In this document: in pieces, positions 24,327-34,492 of the stretch
Numbering within the stretch: the first letter of the stretch is position 1
How the letters are laid out: the number at the start of each line of letters is the position of its first letter
Assembly: GCA_030587365.1 (NCBI GenBank)
Contig: JAUQZE010000023.1
Coordinates: 124,001 to 188,000, forward strand
DNA: 64,000 nt
Direction of reading: 5' to 3'
Source of the DNA: Candidatus Freyarchaeota archaeon
GTDB lineage: Archaea; Asgardarchaeota; Jordiarchaeia; Jordiarchaeales; Jordiarchaeaceae
Made by a program: the position numbers and the translations under genes
The notes under the pieces: generated by a model
Databases searched by the model: none
What the model was told of the DNA's origin: nothing
Seen by the model: only the letters and a program-made list of their open reading frames with translations

Positions 24327-27140
24327 TTATTTGCCCTTCTTTTTCCGCCATCTGGATTGAATGTATTTCTTGACTTCCAGCCAGAACGTGCAGGCAAAGG
24401 TTACAATGAATACAATAGCCCAGTTTATTGGTTCCAGGGAGGTTACCTTTAGAACTCCTTGTACTAGTGGCACCATCGTTGCCGCAATTAGTGCTCCTAT
24501 TGCTAGGACCGCCCAGGCGACCATAACCTTGTTGGAGAAGAATCCTAAGCCGCGTAGCGATTCTCTCTCGGAACGCGAGTTAAACGCTAGGAAAATGTGT
24601 CCAACCATCCAAGCCGCAAAAGCCACTGTTTGAGCAGTAGTTATATCTAATGTGCGATAGTAGACAAAGAGATAGCATATCGAAACCGCAGCGAAAAGTG
24701 ATGCGGCGTTCAAGAAAATACTAACCTGTAGGCTTCTTTTCATAAATTTCTCTTTGGGGTCACGCGGGGGTCTTGTCATTATATCGGATTCAGCGGGTTC
24801 TGCTACAAAAGTCGCGGAAGCCGCAAGGTCCATAAACAGTTCGAGTACTATGATTTGAATTGGGGCGAATGGCAGAGGTATGCCCAAGAGAATTGGTAGT
24901 ATGAATATCGCCACTAGTGCAATCTTTACACCTAGGTAGTAGCGTACGCCTTTTCTGAGGTTGTCGTACATTTTTCGCCCTTCTCTGACTGCGGTCTCAA
25001 CTGTTGCGAAGTTATCGTCTGTGAGAATCATGTCTGCGGTTTCCTTAGCTACATCGGTGCCTCTTACGCCCATGGTGATTCCGATTTCAGCCTCTTTGAG
25101 GGCGGGAGCGTCGTTGATCCCGTCTCCGGTTACTGCGACGACCTCACCCTGTTTTCTTAGAAGCCTTACGATTCTTAGTTTGTGTTCGGGAGTTGCTCTT
25201 GCAAAAACAGAAATCGTCTTTACAGCTTTTCCTAGTTCTTTATCGCTCATTGCAGTAATCTCTGCGCCGGGGAGAACGCCGGCATCGGTATTAATTCCCA
25301 CACTCGAGGCTATTGCCTTCGCCGTCTGGGGGTGGTCACCAGTAATCATTATGACTCTTATGCCCGCTTGTTGGCATGAGAGTATGGCGTCCTTGACCTC
25401 TGGTCTCGGTGGATCAAAGAAGCCTATTATACCTACAAATACTAGGTTCCTCTCCACTTGTTCCATACTTAGCTTTTCTTGGCGGGAGAGTTTTCTGTAA
25501 GCAACGGCGATTAGTCTCTCTCCATTGCCTGCCATCTCGGAGACGACTTCTTTGAGGCCTATTTTTTCTGCGGTTATAAAATCAGTTTCTTTTCCTTTTT
25601 CTACTTTCTTTGAGGATTTGTCGATGATTGATTCTGGTGCTCCGGCTGAGAAAACGTATAGTTCTTTGTCTTCTTGGTTTTGGTAGATGAAGGATTCCAT
25701 CTTACGGTCTCTGTCAAAAATGAACTTATCTTTTATTTGGTATTTTGTCTGTAACTTGTCTGTGTTTATTTTATTTTTCTTGGCGGCTTCAAGAATTGCT
25801 ATACTCATTGGATTTCTGTAAATTGCTTTTCCGCTTTTTACAGTGCTGAACGCCTCACTTGATAATAACCCTGCTTCCAAGATTTTTTGGTGGGAATTTT
25901 TCGAGGCAAGTTCCTCGGTCAGGTGACTGTCGGAATAGATGCTCTTTAAAGTCATCCTATTTTGCGTGATTGTACCAGTTTTGTCTGTACAGATCACTGT
26001 AACGCTTCCCAACGTTTCGGCTGCCTTTAGTCTCTTCACAAGTGAATTCTTTCGGGACAAAGCGTAGGCTCCCAAACCCAAAACCATGGTAATTATTATG
26101 GGTAACTCCTCTGGTACCGTGACGAAAGCCAATGATAAGCCGGTTAAAATAAGCTGTTCTATTCGTTGATAAGGAATTAACCCGAAAAATGAATTAAATC
26201 CGAAAAATGAATTAATCGCTGTTTGAATCGTGGTCAGGTCAATATATCCTAAGGGATTATACAAAATTAGTACAAACCAGTAGGGGACCCATCCCTGAAA
26301 AGCCCCAAATAGTATAAAGTTGATTAAGATGTTCTGTAACGGTTGACCTCTTAGAAATGCTAGAATTGGTATTAGAGCGCTGAAGAATAATGCCACCCAG
26401 ATTAACCATTTACTAAGACTCTTCATGGCAAGCTGAAGAGGTGTTTTAGGCGGTTTCACCGACTCCAAGATTCCGGCGATTTTACCTATTTCAGTGTTTA
26501 CGCTCGTGGCAACAACAGCGCCTTTACCCTCACCACCAGTAATGATTGTCCCAGCGAAAACCATATTAGTTCTTTCCGGGAGCTCGGTTTCTTTCGGTAG
26601 TACTTGGCTCGCGTCTTTGTAGACGGGAACCGATTCTCCGGTGAGTGATGATTCGTCCGCGGATACTCCGTAAGCTTCAACCAGTCTAAGGTCTGCCGGA
26701 ACACGCTGCCCCGCTACAATTGGTATAACGTCGCCTGGAACTATTTCAGTTGTGCGAATTTCAGTTAATTTTCCATCTCTTAGTACCAGTACTGTGGGTG
26801 ACGCTAGTCTTTGCAGTGAATTTATTGAACGCTTGGCCCGGTACTCATTCCACACTTCCACAATAACCAAGACTGATACGATTATAATAATGGTTATAGC
26901 GTCCCTCAGTTCGCCCCAGAAGCTGTAGAGAACGCCAACTCCTATAAGTAGAAGTATTAGGGGTTCTGTGACCTCTTCCTTAAAGATTGCCCAAAAGTGG
27001 ACTTTATACTCTTTTACTAGTACATTTGGCCCATACTTTTCCAGTCGCTTCTCTGCCTCTTTGGAAGACAATCCCCTTTTAAGATTAGTATTCAGCGTTT
27101 TCTCAGTGGTGTCCACATTTTTGGAAATCCATTCTGACAT
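24327..27140 (-). CDS. P-type cation-transporting ATPase (calcium-ATPase-like)
   Basis: A 937-residue type II P-type ATPase. An N-terminal cation-ATPase domain (GLSSKEAEKRLEKYGPNVL) is followed by TGESVPV of the actuator domain, the phosphorylated Asp in CTDKTGT near 386, the nucleotide domain and TGDGINDAP at the hinge. The TM4 motif is PEELP where SERCA-type pumps have PEGLP, and TM6 reads LELFMDLAAS. About ten helices are present. It pumps a cation, probably calcium or manganese, out of the cell; the altered TM4/TM6 residues leave the ion uncertain. Confidence 0.9.
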   Translation of the reverse strand: MSEWISKNVDTTEKTLNTNLKRGLSSKEAEKRLEKYGPNVLVKEYKVHFWAIFKEEVTEPLILLLIGVGVLYSFWGELRDAITIIIIVSVLVIVEVWNEYRAKRSINSLQRLASPTVLVLRDGKLTEIRTTEIVPGDVIPIVAGQRVPADLRLVEAYGVSADESSLTGESVPVYKDASQVLPKETELPERTNMVFAGTIITGGEGKGAVVATSVNTEIGKIAGILESVKPPKTPLQLAMKSLSKWLIWVALFFSALIPILAFLRGQPLQNILINFILFGAFQGWVPYWFVLILYNPLGYIDLTTIQTAINSFFGFNSFFGLIPYQRIEQLILTGLSLAFVTVPEELPIIITMVLGLGAYALSRKNSLVKRLKAAETLGSVTVICTDKTGTITQNRMTLKSIYSDSHLTEELASKNSHQKILEAGLLSSEAFSTVKSGKAIYRNPMSIAILEAAKKNKINTDKLQTKYQIKDKFIFDRDRKMESFIYQNQEDKELYVFSAGAPESIIDKSSKKVEKGKETDFITAEKIGLKEVVSEMAGNGERLIAVAYRKLSRQEKLSMEQVERNLVFVGIIGFFDPPRPEVKDAILSCQQAGIRVIMITGDHPQTAKAIASSVGINTDAGVLPGAEITAMSDKELGKAVKTISVFARATPEHKLRIVRLLRKQGEVVAVTGDGINDAPALKEAEIGITMGVRGTDVAKETADMILTDDNFATVETAVREGRKMYDNLRKGVRYYLGVKIALVAIFILPILLGIPLPFAPIQIIVLELFMDLAASATFVAEPAESDIMTRPPRDPKEKFMKRSLQVSIFLNAASLFAAVSICYLFVYYRTLDITTAQTVAFAAWMVGHIFLAFNSRSERESLRGLGFFSNKVMVAWAVLAIGALIAATMVPLVQGVLKVTSLEPINWAIVFIVTFACTFWLEVKKYIQSRWRKKKGK

Positions 27141-27330
27141 AGTTTTACCCCTTCTCCGAAACGGGAGAGATTTAAGTCACTTTTGTATACTTCTTTTTAT
27201 AATTATTTCTATGAGAAATTGTCGTCCTTGTTGGAAACCTTTTTTCTTTTAGCAAGTATTAGGGGTTAACCAATCAGAGATTAGTATATTTAGGGTTAGG
27301 TTAATATTTTTCGCGAGCGAGGTTTTACCT

Positions 27331-29355
27331 ATGACAACTTCTATTCCTTTGAAAAGAGTAGTGCTTTTCAAGCATGGCTTAGGATACTTTGAACGCAGAG
27401 GAAGAGTGAAAGGTGACGACGATTTTAAGCTTTCCTTTGACGAAAAGGAAATCAACGACGTGCTGAAGAGTCTTTCAGTAATAGATTACAGTGGCGGAAA
27501 AGTCTCCGCGGTAGATTACGAAGCGGCCCAGGAAACAAGTAGACTGCTCGAAAAAGTGGGAATCCAAATTCCCGTGGAGGATTCCTTAACCAGACTGCTT
27601 AAACAGATGATGGGAGTCAAAATAAGCCTGAAAGCAGGAACAGAGGAATTAACAGGAAGAATCCTCGGAGTTGAAACCACAAAGGAGAAAGAGAATAACG
27701 TCGAGAGAGAAAAAAGGTTTCTAGTCCTACTACAGGAAGACGCCATTAAAACAGTTAACCTTGTAGACATTAAGAAGCTTCAAACCCTAGATGAAGACGT
27801 TAACAAAGATATAAACTACTTTATCGACACGGTTTACGATTCACGGAGAAAAAATAAGAAAACCCTAAATCTGCAATTTAGGGGAGCGGGAGAAAGAGAA
27901 GTAGCAATAAGTTACACCGTAGAAGTCCCGGTTTGGAAAACCAGCTACCGACTCAACTATTCCGAGGAGAACCTATGGATACAGGGTTGGGCGCTTGTTG
28001 ATAATATGTCCGATGAGGACTGGGTTGACATCAACCTTACCCTAATGGCAGGATTACCCATATCGTTCAGACACAACCTATATTCTGCGCGGTACATGTG
28101 GAGACCCGAGATTAAGGTTAAGGAAACCGCAGGAGTAACGCCAATCAGCCTAGAAGAAGAGGAGATGGAATTAGAACTCGAAAAAGACATCGATAATAAA
28201 AAACAAAAATATGCCGCGAAGGAGAAAGCTCGCCCTGAACGAGCCGCTCGCCCAATGGCAGCTCCCGCACCCATGCTCGCTGCTGAGACAGCTCCTAGAG
28301 CTGGTGCGTATGATTCTTTTGCGGCGGCTACTACAGCGGCGGCTTCGGTTTCAACGGAAGCAGCTAAGGCGGGTGAGTTCTTTTTCTACAGTATTTCTAC
28401 TCCTGTGACCATTAGGAGGAACCACTCTGCTCTGGTGCCTTTCATTTATACCGAGATTGAGGGTAAAAAGATACTGGTTTATAATGAGAGTGCTCGTGTG
28501 GGAAATCCTGTATCCTGTATAGAAGTGAAGAACAACAGTGGCTTAACCTTGGAAGAAGGACCGGTTACCGTGTATGAGGAGAACTCCTATGTCGGGGAGT
28601 GCATGCTGCCTTTCATGGTCGATGGAGAGAAGCGCCTCTTAGCCTACGCGGTTGATCAGGATGTTGCAGTTAATAAGGAAATTAAAAGTCAATACGAATC
28701 GGTACACGAGGTCATAGTAAGAGGCCCGGTCATTGAAACTTATTACTATCAGATAAACGAAACAAAGTATAATCTTAAGAACAAGGGCGACGCAGAAAAG
28801 GAGGTTATAATTGAACATCCTAAAGAGTACGGATTCGAACCGTGGAAAACGGAGAAATTCGACGAAGAAACCCCAAACTACTACCGATGGAAAGTAGCCC
28901 TAGAACCGCGAAAGAGTCAAGAATTCACCGTAAAGCTACGCAGACTCCTCAGCTCACACCTCAGCGTAATAGGATTAAACACAGCTATTATTGAAGACTA
29001 CTTCAACAGGGGACTGATCACCGACGAAGAAAACAGTTTCCTGAAAAGAATCGCAGAACTCCAAAGCCAAGTCAACGAAATAGAACTAGAAATGAACAAC
29101 CTACAAAGAGAGAAACAAGGGATATTCGACTACCAAGCAAGACTCAGAGAGAACCTGAAGGTTCTGGGAAACAGCAGACAGGAAGCCGAACTCAAGGAGA
29201 GATACATTTCCACCCTCTCTGCCCAGGAAGACAGAATACAAGAGATAGAAACCCGGTTAAATGAACTCGAGAAAAAGAGAGAAGAAATAAAACTAGAGAT
29301 GGATACAATAATAAATAAATACGCTGAAAAACAGGAAGCTAAACTAAAACGTTGA
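27331..29355 (+). CDS. DUF4139 domain protein with C-terminal coiled coil
   Basis: A 674-residue protein. The start LKRVVLFKHGLGYFERRG and the VPVWKTSYRLNY block near 195 fit the DUF4139 family of uncharacterised beta-rich proteins. Residues ~310-345 are an Ala/Pro-rich linker, and the last ~110 residues form a charged coiled coil (ELQSQVNEIELEMNNLQ). There is no signal peptide, unlike many bacterial members that are exported. It is divergent from the P-type ATPase across a 190-base gap that should hold both promoters. Function unknown. Confidence 0.85.
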   Translation: MTTSIPLKRVVLFKHGLGYFERRGRVKGDDDFKLSFDEKEINDVLKSLSVIDYSGGKVSAVDYEAAQETSRLLEKVGIQIPVEDSLTRLLKQMMGVKISLKAGTEELTGRILGVETTKEKENNVEREKRFLVLLQEDAIKTVNLVDIKKLQTLDEDVNKDINYFIDTVYDSRRKNKKTLNLQFRGAGEREVAISYTVEVPVWKTSYRLNYSEENLWIQGWALVDNMSDEDWVDINLTLMAGLPISFRHNLYSARYMWRPEIKVKETAGVTPISLEEEEMELELEKDIDNKKQKYAAKEKARPERAARPMAAPAPMLAAETAPRAGAYDSFAAATTAAASVSTEAAKAGEFFFYSISTPVTIRRNHSALVPFIYTEIEGKKILVYNESARVGNPVSCIEVKNNSGLTLEEGPVTVYEENSYVGECMLPFMVDGEKRLLAYAVDQDVAVNKEIKSQYESVHEVIVRGPVIETYYYQINETKYNLKNKGDAEKEVIIEHPKEYGFEPWKTEKFDEETPNYYRWKVALEPRKSQEFTVKLRRLLSSHLSVIGLNTAIIEDYFNRGLITDEENSFLKRIAELQSQVNEIELEMNNLQREKQGIFDYQARLRENLKVLGNSRQEAELKERYISTLSAQEDRIQEIETRLNELEKKREEIKLEMDTIINKYAEKQEAKLKR

Positions 29356-29566
29356 GCCCATCCAAAATGTACTCCGCGTAATCTGCATAAACTCTCAATT
29401 ATAAACACAAACATTTTTTATGCCTTAAAATACCAAAAGTTATGCCCCTTAAAACCCATTAAAAAATGGGTGGTAACTGCTCTTCAATCTCTCTTTATTC
29501 TTTTTTTATGGTTTGCCTTGACCAGTATCCCAAAAAATTTTTTTGATATGCGGAAAGTTTAGAATT

Positions 29567-30139
29567 ATGAAACTTGATAGAAGTTTTTTCTCTAAGGATC
29601 CTTCCCAAGTTGCACAGGAACTCCTAGGCAAAATTTTGGTGAAAAAATCCTCTAAGGGAATATTGAAAGGAAAAGTAGTTGAAACTGAGGCATATTATTC
29701 TATGAATGATCCTGCAAGCCACTTTCAAATACGGCCTAGCACCAGAGATTTTTTTAGGGAAAAACCGTCAGGAACAATTTACGTCTATTTCACTTACGGC
29801 AATCACTGGATGTTTAATGTCTTGGCAAAGGGGGAGGATAAAAGTGGTGGCGTTCTAATCAGAGCCTTAGAACCAATGGATGGAATAGATATAATGAAAA
29901 AGTATCGAAAAGTGAAGAAGAACGACGAACTCACCAACGGTCCCGGAAAACTGACCAGAGCCTTTGACATAAACGGCTCCTATAACGGTAAAGACATCAC
30001 TGAAGAGGAAGATATTTATTTTGAGGACACGGAAGAAACTCACGAGATTACTACCACAAGCAGGATCGGAATAAAACAGGGTAAGGATATTCCCTTGAGA
30101 TTTTATATAAAGGGAAACAAGTTCGTTTCAAGAAAATAG
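29567..30139 (+). CDS. 3-methyladenine DNA glycosylase (AAG/MPG family)
   Basis: About 190 residues, the usual length of AAG-type glycosylases. Marks are AQELLGKILV, the catalytic Glu in VETEAYYS, the DPASHF segment and the YVYFTYGNHWMFNV core. It removes alkylated purines to start base-excision repair. I chose ATG at 29567 (MKLDRSFFSKDP) because the family begins there; the ATG at 29543 adds eight residues without support. It is convergent with a methyltransferase gene. Confidence 0.92.
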   Translation: MKLDRSFFSKDPSQVAQELLGKILVKKSSKGILKGKVVETEAYYSMNDPASHFQIRPSTRDFFREKPSGTIYVYFTYGNHWMFNVLAKGEDKSGGVLIRALEPMDGIDIMKKYRKVKKNDELTNGPGKLTRAFDINGSYNGKDITEEEDIYFEDTEETHEITTTSRIGIKQGKDIPLRFYIKGNKFVSRK

Positions 30140-30153
30140 ACTCAATTTTTTGA

Positions 30154-30882
30154 TTACTTTCTCGGTGGTTTATGAATAAATAGTCTGATGTAGTGTTCGT
30201 CAAGTTCTTGGTCAAATTCTCCTTCCGCAGGATAAATTTCATGGATAGTGTAAGCATCAAGAAGTCTGAGACCATGCTTCCTGAAGAATTCGCCCAATTC
30301 GGAGAGAGAAGTTAGGGTGTGTGTGAATTCGCTCCAATAGATTTCTGGTTTGCCGGGAAACATTTCTTCAAGTAGAAGATCCTCCACAATCAATGAGTTT
30401 ACTCCCGCAAATTTCGTGATATTGTAAATCGTAGTCATCAATTGTTGCTTGTTCTCCGCATGATTCGGAACTAATCCTAAAATGGTTACGACGTCGAATT
30501 GGTTAAATTTTCTTACAAATTCCGATACAGATTTTTCATCGAGAACATTCACTATCTGCAACTTGTTTTTTAGTTCGGGAAATTTGAATGCGACTTTTTC
30601 CACAATTTCCTCTAAAAGATCGACCCCCATCACATTGTAACCCTTTTTAAAGGCTTGATAGGCGAAATGACCTGTACCTACTCCGACATCCAATAATCTA
30701 TTTCCTATGCCCAGTTTTTTTCTCCAACTTTCTATTATACCCCAAATGTCAAAAGTTTTTGCAGATATATCTGAACTTATCTCTTTGTCGGGAGCTGAAA
30801 CATAATATCGCTTAACTTCATCATTCATTGCTTTATCCCTTGTTTTAAGTTTCCTTCCTACCATTCTTATTCGCTTCTTCAC
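30154..30882 (-). CDS. Class I SAM-dependent methyltransferase
   Basis: A 242-residue enzyme with motif I LLDVGVGTGHFAY near 80, the acidic GVDLLEE after the second strand and a VVTILGLVPNH segment. The N-terminal ~20 residues are basic and may be an over-extended start; an ATG giving MNDEVKRYY is a likely alternative. The substrate is unknown. It sits between DNA repair and ADP-ribose genes with no clear operon. Confidence 0.75.
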   Translation of the reverse strand: MKKRIRMVGRKLKTRDKAMNDEVKRYYVSAPDKEISSDISAKTFDIWGIIESWRKKLGIGNRLLDVGVGTGHFAYQAFKKGYNVMGVDLLEEIVEKVAFKFPELKNKLQIVNVLDEKSVSEFVRKFNQFDVVTILGLVPNHAENKQQLMTTIYNITKFAGVNSLIVEDLLLEEMFPGKPEIYWSEFTHTLTSLSELGEFFRKHGLRLLDAYTIHEIYPAEGEFDQELDEHYIRLFIHKPPRK

Positions 30883-30969
30883 TCTTCTAACGTTTTTTTA
30901 AGACTTATCCCGCCTTTAAGGTTTTATTGGAAAACAGGTTTGCATTAAAAAAATAGACTTTCCTGAGTC

Positions 30970-31500
30970 TTATATTTTAATGCTTTTCAATGAGTCACTG
31001 AACGTTTTAAAAGAGTCTGTGTCATAGAGAACGAATGCGACTTTTTTTAGACCAGTTTTACCTTTTAGGTATTCGATTGTTGTTTTAAGCATTATTTCTG
31101 AAGCTCTTTTCATGGGGAATCCGAAGATGCCGGTGCTTATCGCGGGGAATGATATACTCTTTAGATTATTTTGGTCGGCGATCTTCAAGCTGTTGAGTGT
31201 GGCGTTTTTGAGCTTCTCATCCTCGTTACCTTCTCCCCAGCGAGGCCCTACCGCATGAATTACGTATCTCGCTTTAAGGTTACCCCCAGTAGTGATTACC
31301 GCACCTCCGACAAAAGTTCCGCCTATCTTATTGCACTCCTCCTGAATTTTGGGGCCGCCCTTCCTTCTTATAGCACCAGCAACTCCCCCGCCCATCTGAA
31401 GCGCCGCATTTGCAGCATTCACTATGGCGTCAGTATCCTGCTCCGTTATATCGCCCTGAACCAACTCCAATACTGTTTTATTCACTTTAGCTTCAACCAT
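30970..31500 (-). CDS. Macrodomain ADP-ribose-binding hydrolase
   Basis: A 176-residue single macrodomain. It has the ADP-ribose loop VNAANAALQMGGGVAGAI near 29-46, the HAVGPRWGEG segment and the second loop ISTGIFGFP near 125. It matches the MacroD-like/O-acetyl-ADP-ribose deacetylase group, which removes ADP-ribose from proteins or hydrolyses its esters. The gene ends 88 bases after the next gene's start region and is monocistronic as far as seen. Confidence 0.92.
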   Translation of the reverse strand: MVEAKVNKTVLELVQGDITEQDTDAIVNAANAALQMGGGVAGAIRRKGGPKIQEECNKIGGTFVGGAVITTGGNLKARYVIHAVGPRWGEGNEDEKLKNATLNSLKIADQNNLKSISFPAISTGIFGFPMKRASEIMLKTTIEYLKGKTGLKKVAFVLYDTDSFKTFSDSLKSIKI

Positions 31501-31601
31501 TCAACCCACCTCAAATTACAATACCATTATAAAATGTAAAATTTAAAACTTTTAACTTTCTCGGAGCCGCATTCATAAAAAGTTGGTTGTGTCTGCTAAT
31601 C

Positions 31602-32951
31602 GGTTAACTTTTAGGGATTAATTGGGTCCCTCCTATGTTATAGGTTATCAGAAAACAAACAAGGAGGTGGAGCCCAATAATATCCCTAAATAACCAGATA
31701 CAGGTTACCGGCGATTTAAGTCTTATCCCCCTATCCAGAAGCCTAGACGAAGCCAACCTGAACAAAGAAGTCCTCAGAGCAGTACTGGAGAAGGCACAAG
31801 ACCAGCTAATCGATGAGCTGTGCGGCAGGAAATACGCCCGAAACCAGAACAAGAAGTTCCAAAGAGCAGGAACCGCCGAGAGAACACTGGTAACCAGGCA
31901 CGGCACAATAAGGTTCAAGCTGGTCAAGGTGAAGTCGCTGGAGAACGGAACCATACTGAGACCCTTCCTCCTCTACCTGGGATTAGAGCCCAGAAAGAGG
32001 ATCGTCGACGACCTGGTCTTCGAATGCGCCGAAACCGCAATCCTACTCACCTACAGAGACTCCCAAACAGTCATACGGAACCTCACCAAAGCCACTGTTC
32101 CCAAGAGCAGAATACACTCCTACGTCCAAGAGGTAGGAGCCTTCGTAGATCAGGAACGCAGAAAAACGGAAAAACCGAAAACCGACCTGCTCTACGCAGA
32201 CGGCACCAAGGCCCACGGACTAAACCAGAAAAAGAACGAAATCAACGTCATAATCGGAAAAGACGCAAAAACAGGCGAGAAAAGCCTTCTGGGACTCACC
32301 GTGAACCGGGAATGGAGGGAAACCGCAAAACAGGTCAAAACCCAAGCCGAGATCCTGGTAGCGGATGCGGACAAACCCCTGAGAAGCGCCCTCCTAGACA
32401 AAGCCCTGAACTACCAGCTCTGCGTAAACCACTCGGTTAAAGAGGTGAGCATGCACCTGTGGAAAGCAGGCCTACCCAAGAATGAGCGGAGAGAAATCCT
32501 CGGGAGGCTGAGGGCGATACTGCACACCTGCAGAAACTCGGCGCTTAAGCACCTGGAGGATGGGGACACCGAAAGGTTGCAGTGGAGGATTAATAAGACG
32601 CTCGCCGACCTTAAGGAGCTGGCAAAGGAACTGGTTGAAGACGGTCTTATGGGCGCGGCGAAGTTCTTGAGAAACTCAGCGAACTACATGGTAACCTTCG
32701 CCAGACTGGCTGCGGCGGGGATAAAGGTACCGTACACGAACAACCTCATCGAGAGGCTGATGGGGGAGATAGCGAAGAGGGTTAAGAACAAGTGGATGCA
32801 CTGGAGCACCCAGGGGCTGGAAAACCTGCTAAACATACTCCTGGTAAGATACTGTAACGAGCAGCTTTTCAGCGAGATCAAAGAAAAATACTTAAGCCAA
32901 GGGAACAAACCCCTCATACAGATAACGATAACATAGGAGAAAAAGTTAACC
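31602..32951 (+). mobile_element. ISH6-like insertion sequence
   Basis: A 1350-base element bounded by inverted repeats that begin GGTTAACTTTT and continue with CTCCTATGTTAT on both ends. One transposase frame fills it. I could not find a clear target duplication: the left flank ends GCTAATC and the right flank begins AATAAAA. Its GC content is clearly higher than the surroundings, a sign of recent arrival. Confidence 0.82.
31677..32936 (+). CDS. DDE transposase (ISH6/ISLre2-like), start codon appears to be ATA
   Basis: The frame is open from 31644 to the TAA, about 419 residues from the ATA at 31677. A strong AGGAGGTGG sits six bases before that ATA, so the true start is either a non-standard AUA or an ATG lost by one change. 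The next standard start is GTG at 31929, which would cut off 84 residues including the conserved N-terminal region. Catalytic candidates are D in LLYADGTKAHG, D in LVADADK and E in NNLIERLMGE followed by MHWSTQGLENLL. It would move the surrounding element. Confidence 0.82.
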   Translation: MISLNNQIQVTGDLSLIPLSRSLDEANLNKEVLRAVLEKAQDQLIDELCGRKYARNQNKKFQRAGTAERTLVTRHGTIRFKLVKVKSLENGTILRPFLLYLGLEPRKRIVDDLVFECAETAILLTYRDSQTVIRNLTKATVPKSRIHSYVQEVGAFVDQERRKTEKPKTDLLYADGTKAHGLNQKKNEINVIIGKDAKTGEKSLLGLTVNREWRETAKQVKTQAEILVADADKPLRSALLDKALNYQLCVNHSVKEVSMHLWKAGLPKNERREILGRLRAILHTCRNSALKHLEDGDTERLQWRINKTLADLKELAKELVEDGLMGAAKFLRNSANYMVTFARLAAAGIKVPYTNNLIERLMGEIAKRVKNKWMHWSTQGLENLLNILLVRYCNEQLFSEIKEKYLSQGNKPLIQITIT

Positions 32952-32966
32952 AATAAAAAGACGGCA

Positions 32967-33151
32967 CCAATTTTTTTGGAATTTTTAGAGAATAATTAAT
33001 TGTTACTGCGACTACCCTACCTTTCAGCTGTGCTATTCTTCAAAACTCCGCTTTCCTATGATATTGAATACTTTAATTATGTTCTATTCGGGAAGTGTGC
33101 TGAAATCCTAGCCATCGGCCAAAATACCTTGGACGAAAATATGCTCCGTAT
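32967..33151. repeat. Dispersed repeat R, copy 1 (partner 39187-39374)
   Basis: About 185 bases align with 39187-39374 at roughly four of five positions, beginning CCAATTTTTTTGGAATTTTT and including CCGCTTTCCTATGATATTGAA. The copy begins 15 bases after the ISH6-like element. It contains no convincing gene; the two copies share only a short readable stretch (YVLFGK, AEILA). Confidence 0.6.
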
Positions 33152-33305
33152 ATATAATTCTCTTTGTACAATCAAAAATCGCATCTACCCTTGTTTCCAA
33201 ATAGGCAAGTATATCCTTACTTCTTCTTTTTGTTTTAAATCCATTCATTAATTTTATAATTTTTAAATGTGTTAAATATACAAAGAACTTTTGGAGGCTT
33301 TAAAC

Positions 33306-34082
33306 ATGGAACCGAGATTATCAGGTAAGGTTGCTTTAGTTACCGGAGCTGCTTCCGGAATTGGAAGAGCCATCGCCCTGCGCTTCGCAAATGAGGACGC
33401 GAAGGTTTCCGTGGTTGACCTTAACCTTGAAGGTGCTAAGAAGGTAGTAAAGGAAATTAAAAATCTGGGCGGAAAAGCTATTGCGGTTCAGTGTAACGTG
33501 TCGGATGAGGAAAGTGTAACCAAGGCAATTGGAGATACTGAAAATAAACTTGGAAGTATCAACATTCTCGTAAACAATGCGGGCATCCTTAATTTTAATC
33601 TGGTTCGCGACCTAACAACGGAACAGTGGCAAAAGATATTCAAAGTCAACGTTGACGGCTTATTCTACTTCTCAAGGGCCCTTGTCAAATCCATGCAGAA
33701 AGGAGACCGAATAATTAACATATCCTCATTAAACGCACTTTGCGGTGAAGTCTCCGCCGCCCATTACGCTGCAACAAAAGCAGCAATATTGGGATTCACA
33801 AAATCACTGGCACTAGAGGTGGCACACAAAGGAATCACCGTAAACGCAATCGCCCCCGCAATGATATTAACACCAATGTCAGAGGGATTAGACCAAATGC
33901 CAGATTATGCCAAGGAGGTACCTGTTAAAAGGTTCGGAATACCAGAAGACGTAGCTGCGGTTGCAGCCTTCCTAGCATCACAAGAAACAGGCTACATAAC
34001 AGGACAGGTAATCATTGTAGACGGAGGATCCGGACTCTTAAATCCAACCCAGCGAGTTCTGGTTCAACTCCTGGGATTATGA
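33306..34082 (+). CDS. Short-chain dehydrogenase/reductase
   Basis: A 258-residue classical SDR from the ATG at 33306, which follows GGAGG at good spacing; the TTG at 33291 lies inside the ribosome site. The cofactor loop TGAASGIGR, the NNAG motif, Ser in ISSLNA and the YAATK catalytic pair are all present, and D after the second strand (VVDLN) suggests NAD(H). It oxidises or reduces an alcohol/ketone substrate that cannot be named. It stands alone, followed by a terminator-like hairpin. Confidence 0.92.
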   Translation: MEPRLSGKVALVTGAASGIGRAIALRFANEDAKVSVVDLNLEGAKKVVKEIKNLGGKAIAVQCNVSDEESVTKAIGDTENKLGSINILVNNAGILNFNLVRDLTTEQWQKIFKVNVDGLFYFSRALVKSMQKGDRIINISSLNALCGEVSAAHYAATKAAILGFTKSLALEVAHKGITVNAIAPAMILTPMSEGLDQMPDYAKEVPVKRFGIPEDVAAVAAFLASQETGYITGQVIIVDGGSGLLNPTQRVLVQLLGL

Positions 34083-34097
34083 AATACGGTAAACAAT

Positions 34098-34150
34098 AAA
34101 AAAAAGGAGAACAAATGAATTTTTGGAACGGGCTTCTCCCCCCTTTTTTT
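34098..34150 (+). terminator. A/T-flanked hairpin after the SDR gene
   Basis: AAAAAAAAGGAGAA pairs with TTCTCC-CCC-TTTTTTT across a 22-base loop, ending in a T run. It fits a transcription terminator for the SDR gene. The remaining ~340 bases up to the next gene are AT-rich with a TATATAG-like box near 34440 and no gene. Confidence 0.5.
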
Positions 34151-34492
34151 AAATTTCTCTTTGACTTCTTTTTTTAAATCTCCCAATCCGCTTTTCCGAT
34201 TTTAAGAAGATGGAATACGCGTCCTCAACATTAGAGTTTTCCATTTTAATTCTCTGCTAAGCGTTAAACTCTGATGGTTTTTTAACATGTAATTCAACTA
34301 AACGCAGTTCATCCACATTCTAGAGATGTAGTCTTCCTTTTGGATTTTAATAAAATTAAATTATTTTGCAGAAATATTCAATTTACATTAAAGCACATTA
34401 ATAAAAATATTTTAATATTACAAACTGTATAACAGTATTATATAGACACAAATTGTTAGAGCAAGAATAACATCGTAGTGAGATGTTGGAAA

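Noticed and set aside
33000..33251. 83-codon frame after the ISH6-like element
   Set aside because: It lies within repeat R; the partner copy has stops in the same frame, so it is not a conserved gene.
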